Positions 9,054 through 17,900 of a stretch of DNA of 64,000 nucleotides are shown here, one piece after another. Each line of letters starts with the position of its first letter. Position 1 is the stretch's first letter. This stretch comes from JADKFD01 sp050250665. GTDB taxonomy: Bacteria > Pseudomonadota > Gammaproteobacteria > Xanthomonadales > SZUA-5. Location: assembly GCA_050250665.1 (NCBI GenBank), contig JBFWOF010000032.1, positions 9,309 through 73,308 on the forward strand, given 5' to 3'. A model generated the notes under the pieces. That model saw nothing but the letters and a program-made list of their open reading frames with translations. It searched no databases and had not been told where the DNA came from. The translations under genes and the position numbers were made by a program.

Positions 9054-9443
9054 TCAGGATTTCCGCTCAGGGTGTGCGCGGAAGAACTTCCCCGCCAACA
9101 CCGCCGGCGCAATCTCGTCCACATAGTTCCAGGCCGAAAATTCCACCGGATGCTCGCCCTCGACCACGGGGTCTGCGCCAAACATGCGGTAGTTGCGGAT
9201 CAGTTCGTCCACATCCCTGGCCTGCGACAGCGAGCCCACGGATTCCAGCAACGAGTTTTCGACCACATCGCGGGCCGCCTGGAGCGCCGCCTCGGCCGAG
9301 GGGTAGGGACCCTTTCGATAGCTTTCGCTCTCGTCCATGTAATGGAAGTTGTCGTAGACCTTGACGTACCACTGTTCGGTCATCTTTACGGTTGGCCGGC
9401 GGCGGAAGAGTCCGGCCATCCGGGTGATCCAGCCTTCGCTCAT
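9054..9443 (-). CDS. Small conserved protein of unknown function
   Basis: The 129-aa protein has no signal peptide or membrane segment. The core WYVKVYDNFHYMDESESYRKGPYPSAEAALQAARDVVENSL looks like a compact alpha/beta fold (a WGR- or DUF-like single domain). Its start overlaps the stop of the HD gene by four bases (9440-9443), so the two are co-transcribed and probably translationally coupled. I do not recognise a function. Confidence 0.7.
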   Translation of the reverse strand: MSEGWITRMAGLFRRRPTVKMTEQWYVKVYDNFHYMDESESYRKGPYPSAEAALQAARDVVENSLLESVGSLSQARDVDELIRNYRMFGADPVVEGEHPVEFSAWNYVDEIAPAVLAGKFFRAHPERKS

Positions 9444-10063
9444 TCCAGCCCCCGGCGCTCCTGTGCGCCCGCAAGGGAATGAATCCGCGCGACCGTCTGT
9501 TCAAAAGCCCAGGCCATCGGCGCGCGGCGCGCGCTGAGGATGTCGCTGAGCGAATGGTAGTAGGCCAGCGTGCCCTCACGCCCGGCGGTGAAGCGTTCGA
9601 ACACCGCCGGGCCGACGTCCGGGTGCTCGAGGTCGCCCAGGATGGCGCGGGCGTTGTGCAGCTTGTCGCAGCCGGAGACCAGCAGGGTGTGATCCGGTTT
9701 GTCGCGCAGTTGCGCCAGATAGGCCAGCTTGCGGCGGCGCCAGTTTTCCAGCTTGCTGCCGGCGGCTTCCGCCGCGGCCTTGTCTTCCACACTGCCGTCG
9801 GTGCAGGCCAGCACGATCTCGATGACTTTGGCCCCGAAGCGGGTGCGGATCGGATCCTCATGCTCGGAACCGCAGTCCTCCAGCACATCGTGCAGCAGCC
9901 CGGCGATGGCCTGATCCTCATCGCCGCCGTGTTCCAGCACCAGACTGGCGACCCCGAGCAGATGGTAGAGGTAGGGAATCTGGGTGCCCTTGCGGTATTG
10001 CGCGGCGTGCGCACTGCGGGCGTAGTCAACTGCGTCGGTGAAACGTGTGCTCAGAGCCGTCAT
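9440..10063 (-). CDS. HD-domain phosphohydrolase (RelA/SpoT HD / MESH1-like)
   Basis: The protein of about 207 aa is built as a single HD domain. ARSAHAAQYRKGTQIPYLYHLLGVASLVLEHGG and AGLLHDVLEDCG supply the His and His-Asp metal ligands, and CDKLHNARAI supplies the later Asp. This is the arrangement of the SpoT hydrolase domain and of stand-alone (p)ppGpp/NADPH hydrolases of the MESH1 type. No synthetase or regulatory domain is present. I take the ATG at 10063; a GTG three codons upstream (10072) is also possible. Confidence 0.78.
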   Translation of the reverse strand: MTALSTRFTDAVDYARSAHAAQYRKGTQIPYLYHLLGVASLVLEHGGDEDQAIAGLLHDVLEDCGSEHEDPIRTRFGAKVIEIVLACTDGSVEDKAAAEAAGSKLENWRRRKLAYLAQLRDKPDHTLLVSGCDKLHNARAILGDLEHPDVGPAVFERFTAGREGTLAYYHSLSDILSARRAPMAWAFEQTVARIHSLAGAQERRGLE

Positions 10064-10196
10064 GCTGCCCACCCAGGATCAAGGACGATGCCGCTACGGT
10101 AGCCGAAAACACCCGATCGGGTGACAAGTTCGTCGCTTCTGGTGGGTCACGTTGTCGGGCAGGGCCAGAGATCCCCCAAACCATTCGGAAACCGTC

Positions 10197-10226
10197 ATTC
10201 CCGCGAATGCGCGCGAATGCGGGAAT
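10197..10226. repeat. ATTCCCGC...GCGGGAAT inverted repeat
   Basis: Eight-base arms ATTCCCGC (10197-10204) and GCGGGAAT (10219-10226) lie in the 317-bp gap between the HD gene and the GST gene. This is the widespread 'cgtcattcccgc...gcgggaatccag' type of dispersed repeat, similar in form to the neisserial dRS3 element. I see no gene in the rest of the gap. Confidence 0.7.
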
Positions 10227-10380
10227 CCAGTTTTTCAGGCACTTGCGAAAGCGCTGGAGTCCCGAACGCGGGAAGGACAAGTTGCCAGGACCTTCCCTCG
10301 GTGAGCGCCGGATTCGGCCTTGCCTCCATCCCCGGCCTCCAGCCCGCTATCCTGCCAAGTTTCCAGCCGTGGACCCCATC

Positions 10381-11067
10381 ATGAGCGAACGCCTGCTGTA
10401 CGACCTGGTCGCCAGCGACCCCAAGGACCGCTTCAGCCCCTTCTGTTTCCGCGTCAAGCTGGCATTGGCGCACAAGGACCTGAGCTTCCGCAGCGAACTG
10501 GTGAGTTTCACCGACAAGCAGAAGATCGCCTTCACCCAGCAGTCGCTGGTGCCGGTGCTGGTGGAGCCCGATGGCACCGTGGTCTGCGACAGCTTCAGAA
10601 TTCTGCAGCACCTGGAACAACGCTATCCGCAGGCGCCGCTGCTGACGCCGGGCGACGTGTCACTGGGTTTCCTGCGGGCCTGGACCGATCGCAGCCTGCT
10701 CGCTGCCACTTTCAAGATTCTGGCGCCGAAGATCCGCGCCCTGTTGCAGGGTGCAGACCAGGCCTACTTCAAAAGCAGCCGCGAACAGCGCATGGGTGTG
10801 ACCCTGGACGCACTGGCGCGCGACGAGGCCAAGTATCGAAGCATCCTCAACACCACGCTCGAACCGCTGCGCACGCTGCTGAAAGCGCAACCCTGTGTTT
10901 CCGGAGCCGCTGTGGGTGCCGGCGATGTGCTGATACTGGGCAATATGCTCTGGGCCGAAGGCGTGCTCGGCGAGCGGCTGCTGCCGGCGGACGATCCCAT
11001 CAGCGCCTGGCGCCAGCGCATGGAGCCATGGGTGCAGAAGGCGCTGGCGATGGCGTCGGTGCTCTGA
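10381..11067 (+). CDS. Glutathione S-transferase family protein
   Basis: The 228-aa cytosolic protein has an N-terminal thioredoxin-like domain. LYDLVASDPKDRFSPFCFRVKLAL contains a possible catalytic Ser/Cys near residue 20, SLVPVLVEP contains the cis-proline, and VVCDSFRILQHLEQRYP is the glutathione-binding Asp/Ser segment. An all-helical C-terminal domain follows. This pattern fits the GST superfamily; the subclass and substrate are not determinable. The ATG at 10381 follows directly on a run without a strong ribosome site. Confidence 0.83.
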   Translation: MSERLLYDLVASDPKDRFSPFCFRVKLALAHKDLSFRSELVSFTDKQKIAFTQQSLVPVLVEPDGTVVCDSFRILQHLEQRYPQAPLLTPGDVSLGFLRAWTDRSLLAATFKILAPKIRALLQGADQAYFKSSREQRMGVTLDALARDEAKYRSILNTTLEPLRTLLKAQPCVSGAAVGAGDVLILGNMLWAEGVLGERLLPADDPISAWRQRMEPWVQKALAMASVL

Positions 11068-11190
11068 GCCGGGCGATTTCCGATCGGAGGAACAGCGCCA
11101 TGTCGTGTTCACGATCAACTTTCTGGCGGTGCTCGGACTCTGGTCGCGACTGCTTGTGTTCTGAGAGGCACAGACCAGGGGCAGCTTCTC

Positions 11191-11265
11191 GTAGGAGCGC
11201 CTTCACGGCGCGATCGGCGACGCGGGTAGACACGACTCCAGGTCGCGACGCAAGGTCGCTCCTAC
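11191..11265. repeat. REP-like inverted repeat, copy 2
   Basis: Arms GTAGGAGCG (11191-11199) and CGCTCCTAC (11257-11265) enclose GGTCGCGACGCAAG, as in the copy at 3009-3086. It marks the end of the core segment, just before the retron. Confidence 0.8.
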
Positions 11266-11276
11266 AACAGTGCGCA

Positions 11277-11341
11277 GCTTCTCGCGGGAGCGCCTTCGGG
11301 AAGGCCGCGAACCAGGGCCCTGGCCGCCAAACGCGAGAAGC
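11277..11341. repeat. 65-bp inverted repeat with 10-bp arms
   Basis: GCTTCTCGCG (11277-11286) pairs with CGCGAGAAGC (11332-11341). The interior repeats parts of the REP theme (GGGAGCGCCTTC) and contains the palindrome GGGCCC. It lies next to REP copy 2 and may be a diverged member of the same class. Confidence 0.6.
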
Positions 11342-11351
11342 AGCCACAAAA

Positions 11352-11371
11352 AACCGCGCCTCAGCGCGGTT
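11352..11371. terminator. Bidirectional intrinsic-terminator-like hairpin
   Basis: AACCGCGC and GCGCGGTT pair with a CTCA loop, preceded by a run of A and followed by GTTT. On the minus strand the hairpin is followed by a T run, making it the stronger terminator in that direction. It insulates the retron from the GST side. The A/T-rich stretch after it (11395-11420) is the likely promoter zone of the retron effector gene. Confidence 0.55.
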
Positions 11372-11600
11372 GTTTGGTGCGAAGGTGGGCGTGCAAATAT
11401 GCTTATAAAATATTGATATGTTGAGCGTTTCGTTATGCAGGAAGATACAGGCACTCACAAATACACTCGCTGAGCGCCAGTCTTGCGCGGAGTCTTGATT
11501 GGCGGGCCGCTTCTTGATCGACAGCCTCCCAGCCTGCGACACTCCCTTCGCCATCAAGTGGCAATCAATGGGTCGCAAGATTCAACGACGGAGATTTCGT

Positions 11601-12866
11601 GTGCTAGGCAACACATCCCTGTTAGAGAGTGATGCGACGCTCGCTTGGCTTGGTCAGTTCGATCCTTTGGATCAGCAGTTAGCTGTGAAGGTCCTTCGGT
11701 CAATAAGGCTGGTGTCACGAGATGCTTTTTCCGACGGGATGCGCGACCTGATTCTTAGCAGGGCAAATGATGGGGGGTTGCCCGTAGGTTTGTACGTTGA
11801 GAGGGAGCTCGGACATCGTAAAGGGATCCCGCATCGATTGTTCAAGGAGCACGATCGCAAGGTAAGGCGCGCCTATGGCGCGGGACCCAGGCCTGTCCAA
11901 CCAATGCGAAGCATTGATCCTGAAGTGGGTAGCGAAGGTATCCTGGCTCAATTGGTGACGGATCTTTGCCGCGAACATCGCACGCGTCTTTTCAGTCACC
12001 CTGGGCCCGACCAAATACGCAAGCACAAGATCCGTCGCTTCATCTTGGTGACGGATTTTGTTGGATCGGGAAAGCGCGCAAGTTCCTACCTTAAAGCAGC
12101 TTGGCGAGTTCGGTCGGTGCGAAGCTGGTGGTCACGGCGAGCGTCACATGGACTCTCGTTTGAAGTGGTCGCGTACGCTGCTACGGCATATGGTCGCCAG
12201 CTAGTTGAATCGCATGCATGCCATCCCGTACTTCACTGCGCAGTGGGCTGCCCCACAATCGACACGGAGTTCTCTGCGGCGGTTCGTGCGCAGGTGGCGG
12301 ACGTATGCTCACGGTATGCGCCAGCAAGTCAGTCATCTGCGTTGGGGTTTGGTGGGATTGGTGCGCTGATTGCGTTCGCGCACGGGATTCCAAACAACGC
12401 GCCAAGAATCCTGCATGCGCGCGGACCAGCATGGCGCCCGTTGTTTCCGGCACGTGTTACGGCGGGAGTGCGGCTAGGCATCGGCCTTGAGGTCGATACG
12501 CTGGCTTCGGTGCGGGAGCAGCTGCTAAAGCTGCGTGAGAATCGTTTGGCCGAATCCGAATGGGTTGCCAGAGCGCCGCATAGAGTCCAAAACCAATATC
12601 TTGTGATGGCAGCTCTCGGAAAGAGACCAAGGTCAATCGAAGTGCTTGCGCTTAGGACTGGTCTGACGATTCTTGAGGTGGGTCGTGCTCTCTCACTGGC
12701 ATCAAAAGAGGGTTGGATCGGTGTGGGAAACGCGCTCACTGATCGCGGAAGATCCGAACTTTCTGCGGCGCGTAGAGCCTCGCCGCCGGCAAAGTTGCTT
12801 CCGCATGCGCCCAAACAGCCCTACTATCCGCAGCAGTTGAGGGCGCCATCGAGTTCGTCTAGCTAA
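11601..12866 (+). CDS. Retron effector: phosphoribosyltransferase-fold protein with C-terminal winged helix
   Basis: The protein has about 421 aa. Residues about 147-162 (FILVTDFVGSGKRASSYL) resemble the PRPP-binding loop of type I phosphoribosyltransferases (hydrophobic strand, acidic residue, glycine-containing loop). The last 100 residues (NQYLVMAALGKRPRSIEVLALRTGLTILEVGRALSLASKEGWI) form a winged-helix module. A serine run ends the protein. PRTase-like proteins are known partners of one retron class (type III in the scheme as I recall it). I prefer the GTG at 11601, which follows ACGGAG with seven-base spacing; an ATG at 11568 lacks a ribosome site. The 3' end of the gene contains the a1 arm of the retron RNA. 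Confidence 0.75.
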   Translation: MLGNTSLLESDATLAWLGQFDPLDQQLAVKVLRSIRLVSRDAFSDGMRDLILSRANDGGLPVGLYVERELGHRKGIPHRLFKEHDRKVRRAYGAGPRPVQPMRSIDPEVGSEGILAQLVTDLCREHRTRLFSHPGPDQIRKHKIRRFILVTDFVGSGKRASSYLKAAWRVRSVRSWWSRRASHGLSFEVVAYAATAYGRQLVESHACHPVLHCAVGCPTIDTEFSAAVRAQVADVCSRYAPASQSSALGFGGIGALIAFAHGIPNNAPRILHARGPAWRPLFPARVTAGVRLGIGLEVDTLASVREQLLKLRENRLAESEWVARAPHRVQNQYLVMAALGKRPRSIEVLALRTGLTILEVGRALSLASKEGWIGVGNALTDRGRSELSAARRASPPAKLLPHAPKQPYYPQQLRAPSSSSS

Positions 12867-13073
12867 TGCCAGCGACGACGTTGGCAGCGACGAGCACCCT
12901 ACAGTGCTCGACTACGGGGCGCAGATTCTGCAGCTCTACGAGTAAGCGGCCGCATGACGCCAAGGCCCGCCACGCAGTGACCGCCTCTGGCGGATGCTGC
13001 GTGGTCTGGCTTCACTGCGTGGCGGATCTCACCTTTCAGGTGTCAAAGTAGATGACCTCGTGGCGCCCTCAAC
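12836..13073 (+). ncRNA. Retron msr-msd non-coding RNA
   Basis: The a1 arm GTTGAGGGCGCCATCGAG (12836-12853) pairs with the a2 arm CTCGTGGCGCCCTCAAC (13057-13073): 17 bp with a single bulged T. Just inside a1 is TAGC (12860-12863), whose G12862 is the expected branching guanosine. Two msr stem-loops follow: TGCCAGC/GTTGGCA (12867-12886) and a perfect 7-bp CGAGCAC/GTGCTCG (12891-12910). A small GCAG-ATT-CTGC hairpin comes next. The msd hairpin has a perfect 14-bp stem, CCGCCACGCAGTGA/TCACTGCGTGGCGG (12967-12980, 13012-13025). This order (a1, priming G, msr loops, msd hairpin, a2, reverse transcriptase) is the standard retron layout. The predicted msDNA is roughly 70-90 nt; its exact ends are not visible. 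Confidence 0.82.
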
Positions 13074-14218
13074 GCTACAAAGTGGATGCGCGACGTGCCG
13101 GCCAAGATCCGTCTACAACTAATAACGCGATCGCGGTAGCTGCGATAACGAGAACGGTCTCACCGTCGTTGCCGCCAGTTTTTACACTACGACATCTCGC
13201 CTATCTATCGGATGTTAACTACGGGTTTCTTCGCGCCGTAGTCTCAAGAACCGTCGAACAGCCGTATCGCATATTCAGGATAAAAAAGCGACCGGCTCAG
13301 AACGGAGAGCGGCGGTATCGGATTATTGCGGTGCCGAATCAAAATTTGCTCCGGGTGCAGCGTTGGATTGTTGATAACATCCTAAGTGTAGTCAGGCCCA
13401 GCGACGCGAGTGTCGCCTTCTCGAAAGGAGATACCTTGCATGCAGCTGCGGCGCCACACTGCGGGTGTCGGTGGGTGATAAAGCTGGATGTGTGTCGCTT
13501 CTTTGAATCTATAAGCGAGATGCTGATCTATCGTGTATTCACGTCGTTAGGATACCAGCCGTTGGTCGCATTTGAGTTTGCTCGATTGTGTACGCGCGAA
13601 TTTTCGGTCGGCACTCGTCATCAAAACGGTCGATGGCGAGTCCGCTCGCGGGAGCGTTCTGTAATTTCAGCCTATTCGTCTCGGACGGGTCTTATGGGAC
13701 ATCTGCCGCAAGGTGCGCCTACCAGCCCTATGCTGGCCAATCTGGCAATGAAAGAACTTGATGAGGTAATTGCCTCTATTGCCGATCGGAAGGGACTGAT
13801 CTACACGCGATATGCCGATGACTTGACCTTGTCTACAGTCAACCCAAATTTCACGCGGTTGCAAGCCCAATCCGTTATTAAAGAAGTCTACGCGGTGCTG
13901 CGAACGGTAGGGTTGACTCCAAACGTGGCAAAGGCGCGCATCCTGTCTCCGGGAGCCCGCAAGGTCGTATTGGGATTGCTTGTGGATGGCGCGAAGCCGA
14001 AACTACCGCGCGACTTCAAGGCGCGAATGCGACAGCACCTGTATTACCTAAGTCGGGCCGATTTTGGTCCCGGGGTCCACGCTAAGAGAATTGGATTCGC
14101 CTCGATTGTCGGATTGAGGAATCATCTATACGGTCTGGCAGCGTTTGCTGCGCAAATCGAGCCTGAGTATGGAACTAGATGCAGGCTTGCACTTGACTGT
14201 GTTGAATGGCCACTATAG
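13052..14218 (+). CDS. Retron reverse transcriptase
   Basis: The 388-aa enzyme uses the msr-msd RNA as template and primer to make a branched RNA-DNA. Seen in order: the retron-type region before the first catalytic Asp, LHAAAAPH (130-136, a variant of NAxxH), KLDVCRFF (Asp about 146), LPQGAPTSPMLANL (motif 4/B), YADD at 254-257 (catalytic), and VVLGLLVDGAKPKLPRDFKARM near 305, the position of the retron VTG motif with L replacing T. The length fits stand-alone retron RTs. The first codons overlap the a2 arm. The only ribosome-site candidate, AGGTG, lies in a small hairpin just upstream (13031-13041). Codon use is less GC-rich than in the flanking core genes, suggesting transfer. Confidence 0.93.
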   Translation: MTSWRPQRYKVDARRAGQDPSTTNNAIAVAAITRTVSPSLPPVFTLRHLAYLSDVNYGFLRAVVSRTVEQPYRIFRIKKRPAQNGERRYRIIAVPNQNLLRVQRWIVDNILSVVRPSDASVAFSKGDTLHAAAAPHCGCRWVIKLDVCRFFESISEMLIYRVFTSLGYQPLVAFEFARLCTREFSVGTRHQNGRWRVRSRERSVISAYSSRTGLMGHLPQGAPTSPMLANLAMKELDEVIASIADRKGLIYTRYADDLTLSTVNPNFTRLQAQSVIKEVYAVLRTVGLTPNVAKARILSPGARKVVLGLLVDGAKPKLPRDFKARMRQHLYYLSRADFGPGVHAKRIGFASIVGLRNHLYGLAAFAAQIEPEYGTRCRLALDCVEWPL

Positions 14219-14237
14219 GCAATAGTGGTAGGGCCAT
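14206..14237 (+). terminator. Hairpin overlapping the reverse transcriptase stop codon
   Basis: CCACTAT (14210-14216) pairs with ATAGTGG (14222-14228), extended outward by ATGGCC/GGCCAT. No T run follows. It lies between the convergent RT and YgjP-like genes and may act as a weak terminator or an RNA 3'-end stabiliser. Confidence 0.35.
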
Positions 14238-14253
14238 CGCCACTCCTTGTCAG

Positions 14254-14946
14254 CTAGCTTTCCACCTCAGCCCCACGCGCCGCCAACCAGCTTTTCCTTA
14301 GCTCGAAGTCCGGCATCGCCCGCTCAACCCGCCGCCAGAACTCGGCTGTGTGGTGTGGCTCGTGCAGATGAGCCAGTTCGTGCACGACGACATATTCCGC
14401 GATGGGTGCTGGGAGCAGGATGGTCTTCCAGTGGAAGTAGAGCCAGGCGCCTTTGCCGCACGAGCCCCAGCGGTAGCCGAGGTCTTGGACTTTCACGCCG
14501 GTGGGCTCGACTTCCATCCGGGCTTGGTACTCGTTGACCTTGCGCGCGAGCCAGGGGCGGGCGTGCTCGCAGTACCAGCGCACCATGTGGGCGTGGCCTT
14601 CGCGCGCCAATGCCCTGGGCATGATGAAACGCCCCGACTGCAGCCTCACGGCAGCGTCGGCCTCTGGCACGAGTTTCAGACGATAGCTGCGACCGAGGTA
14701 CACGAATCCCTCGCCGTCGACGTACTCCTTGGTCCTTGTTTGCCGCCCCAGCGCATCTTTCTTGGCCAACTGCTTGTAGACCCACATTCGCTTGCGATGC
14801 ACGAAGTCGCGCAGCACGGCGACCGACACGTCGGGTGGCGCCGACAGGATCAATTCGCCGCCGCGATCCACCGTGATCTCCAGCGCGCGTCGAGCGCTAC
14901 TGCGGCGTAGTTCGAACTTTAGGTCGTTGACGGTCAGCGTACTCAC
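14254..14946 (-). CDS. YgjP/SprT-like (DUF45) zinc metallopeptidase
   Basis: The 230-aa protein ends in the zinc motif VVVHELAHLHEPHHTAEFW, an HExxH with a downstream His, preceded by GYRWGSCGKGAWLYFHWKTILLP, both typical of the DUF45/YgjP group of M48-like peptidases. It overlaps the stop of hsdR by four bases (ATGA), so it is the last gene of the restriction operon. YgjP-like genes often follow hsdR in type I loci; their role there (processing or regulation of the restriction subunit) is not established. Confidence 0.85.
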   Translation of the reverse strand: MSTLTVNDLKFELRRSSARRALEITVDRGGELILSAPPDVSVAVLRDFVHRKRMWVYKQLAKKDALGRQTRTKEYVDGEGFVYLGRSYRLKLVPEADAAVRLQSGRFIMPRALAREGHAHMVRWYCEHARPWLARKVNEYQARMEVEPTGVKVQDLGYRWGSCGKGAWLYFHWKTILLPAPIAEYVVVHELAHLHEPHHTAEFWRRVERAMPDFELRKSWLAARGAEVES

Positions 14947-17900
14947 AGCTTCATGAGTCGCTCGTGGTTAGCTCGCGCCAGCTCCATCAGCTTGTCGACC
15001 AGCGCCTCGATCTGCAGCGTTGGCAGCAGGCGCGAGTGCATCAATATTTCGAAGATTCTCGACCCCAGGGCATCTTGCGCCGGCAGTCGGTTCGGCCGCC
15101 AGAAGTTCGGCACCAATTCCGCCACGATGGTCTCGACGACCTCCACGGCAAGGTCGACCAAGCGCTTGCGCTCGGCGTCACTCAGCGCACGATCACCCAC
15201 GGCCGCGTCGACTATCAGCCGCAGGAACGGCCCATAGTGCTCGGGCAGATCTGGCATGTCCGGGTCAGGTGGCGGGTGCCCCCCGCGGATTTCATCAACC
15301 AGCCCCTGCAGCGCCTTGGTCAGCTCTTCCCACTGCTCGCCCAGCTTCGTAAGCAACTCGCGCAGACGCTCGCTCAGCTTGCGGTAGGCCACCGGATCTT
15401 GATCCAGATGCTGGCGAATATGCGCACGGATCGCATGTTCCATCTCCGATGCCTTGGCGCGATCGTTGGGCTCGCGCGCCAGCTTGCTGCCGAAATCAGC
15501 ATCGGTGAGCGATACCGGCGGAATCTTCGGGTCGACGCCCATCGACACCACGTGATCGTCGATCAGCTTGCGCACCTTGGCGCCGATGTCCTTGCCCAAC
15601 ACCGGCGTGTCGCGGTAGCGGTTGCGGGCGCGGGCGTAGATGAAGGCCAGCCGCTTCGCGTCAGGCGCAAACGGCAGGCCCTCGGGCCTCGGCAGCACCA
15701 CATCCAGCATATCGAGGAACTGCTTGAGCTTCACGGCGAATTCGGCGCGCAGGCGCTCGTTGCTGAGCAGCTCGACGCACGCCTCGTGATCAGCCAGGTC
15801 ATCAATGCCACGGCTGCGAAACAGATCTACCACCCGCGCATGCCGATCGCGCAGCACCGGCACCTCGTCCTTCAGGCTCTGCAGCGCGCCGTCGATGTCC
15901 TCGTCGGCATAGACCTTCAATGCCTCTTTCAGGTGATGCGCAAGGCCAAAATAGTCAACGACGATGCCGAATTTCTTGCCGTTGCCAGTGCGGTTCACAC
16001 GGGCGATGGTCTGCAGCAGCTCAGCCTCGCGAATGGGCCGGTCCAGGTACATCACACCCTCAATCGGCGCGTCGAAACCAGTCAGCAGCATTGACTTGAC
16101 GATCAGGAATGCCAGCGGGTCGGTCTTGGCCGGGTCCGCATGGATCAGTGGCTTCTTGAAGCGCTTGATGCGCAGTTCCTGCGCGGCGCCATCGGTCCAC
16201 TGCTTCCAGGCGGGGTCGTCGTTGTTGCTTCCGGAGATGATCGGCACGAATTCGATTCGTGCCAGCAGCTCGCGATAGCGCCAGGCCTGCACCTGCGCCT
16301 GCACGGCCGGCGCGCGCCGGCACAGGGTTTCATCGTCCATGGTCTTGTCGTCGGTGCTGAGCGCATTCGCCTGTGCCAGCAGCTCGTCGCGCGCGCCGAC
16401 AAAGGCGTCCAGATAACGCACTACGGCCAATCGGCTGTAGGCCACCACCTGCGCTTTGAAACCATTCGGAAGAATGTTGGTGACGTAGTGGCGCAGCATG
16501 TCGCGCGCCTTGTCGCGGATCAGGTCTGGCGCCTCGAAGATCTGGCCCTTGGTGGCGTACTTCTTCTTGATCGCCTCCAGTTCCTCGGGTGTGTGCTCGC
16601 GGAACAGATCTTCGAACAGATCGTCCAGACTGGCGCCGTCCTTCACTGCACCATGCGCCGTGCGACCCTCATAGAGAATCGGCACGATGGCGCCATCGGC
16701 TTCGGCTTCGCGGATCGTGTAGCGGTCGATGAACTCGCCAAAGATCTCGTGCGTGCGCTTCTTGTCGCCCATCAGAATCGGCGTGCCGGTGAAGCCGATC
16801 CGCGCGCAGTTGGGCAGCCCAACCTGCAGCGCAGCTTGAAGGTCGCCGGCCTGGCTGCGGTGCGCCTCGTCAACCAGCACCAGGATGCTGTCATCGTCAT
16901 TGAGTATGTCGGCTGCATCCCGAATGTCGACGCGGGTCGGCAGGTCGGCCTGGGTCAGACCAGGCTCGCCAGATGCGTCGCCACGCTGTTTCTGGATCAT
17001 CCCGAACACCAGGCCCGGCCCCTTGCGACTGAGCAAGCTACGCAGTGCGTAAGTGGACGTTGCGAGCTCCACAGACTCGCCGGTCAGCGCAGCCGTGCCC
17101 GAAAGCTGGATCTCCAGGTCGGTCCGATCCGTGACCACCACGACCTTGAACCGGCGCAACTGCGGATCCGTGCGCAGCTTTCGGATCAGAAACACCATGG
17201 TCAGGCTCTTGCCAGACCCTTGCGTATGCCAGACGATGCCGCCGCGACGGTCGTACTCGCCGTCCTCCAATCGCGTCTTGCCGTTGCGCAGGCGGTCGAT
17301 GGCGCGACAGACGGCGCGGTATTGCTGGTAGCGGCAAACGGATTTCACTGTCTGGCCATCGACCGTCATGAACAGCGTGAAGTGCCGAACGACGTCGAGC
17401 AGGTTTGTCGGCGTCAGCAAGCCAGCAATCAGCCGTTCCTGCTCGGACAACTGGTCCTTGCCGAGTGCCGACGCCACCTCGCCCTCGGTGCCGTGGCCGT
17501 CAGGGCCGATCACGGTCTTCCAGGCACCGAAGTGCCGGAAATCCGCGCCAATCGTTCCGACGCGCGCCTCGTCGAAACTGCTGACGATCAGCAATTGGTT
17601 GCTGTGGAACAGCGGCTCGTTGCCCTCGTTGTCGTCGACCTCTCCATTGGCGCGGCGCTGGTTGCTGTAGCGGCGCAACTGATCCACAGCGTCAGCCAGC
17701 GGCTCGGGCACATTGGGGCTCTTGCATTCGATCACGACCAGCGGGATGCCATTCACCAGCAACACCAGGTCAGGCACAATGAAGGCCTTGCCGCGGTTGT
17801 AGCCCGGCGGGCAATCCACGCGAAACTGATTCACCACCGTGAACTCGTTGCGTTCCGGGTGCTGCCAGTCTATGTAGTGGATGGTCTGGCCGCGGCCGCC

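Noticed and set aside
11481..11580. A second structured region upstream of the retron effector (TCTTGCG/CGCAAGA outside CTTGATTGGCG/CGCCATCAAG) considered as the msr-msd RNA.
   Set aside because: The 12836-13073 region has a longer a1/a2 repeat, a TAGC priming site and the correct order of loops next to the RT. The upstream structure may be a leader or chance pairing.
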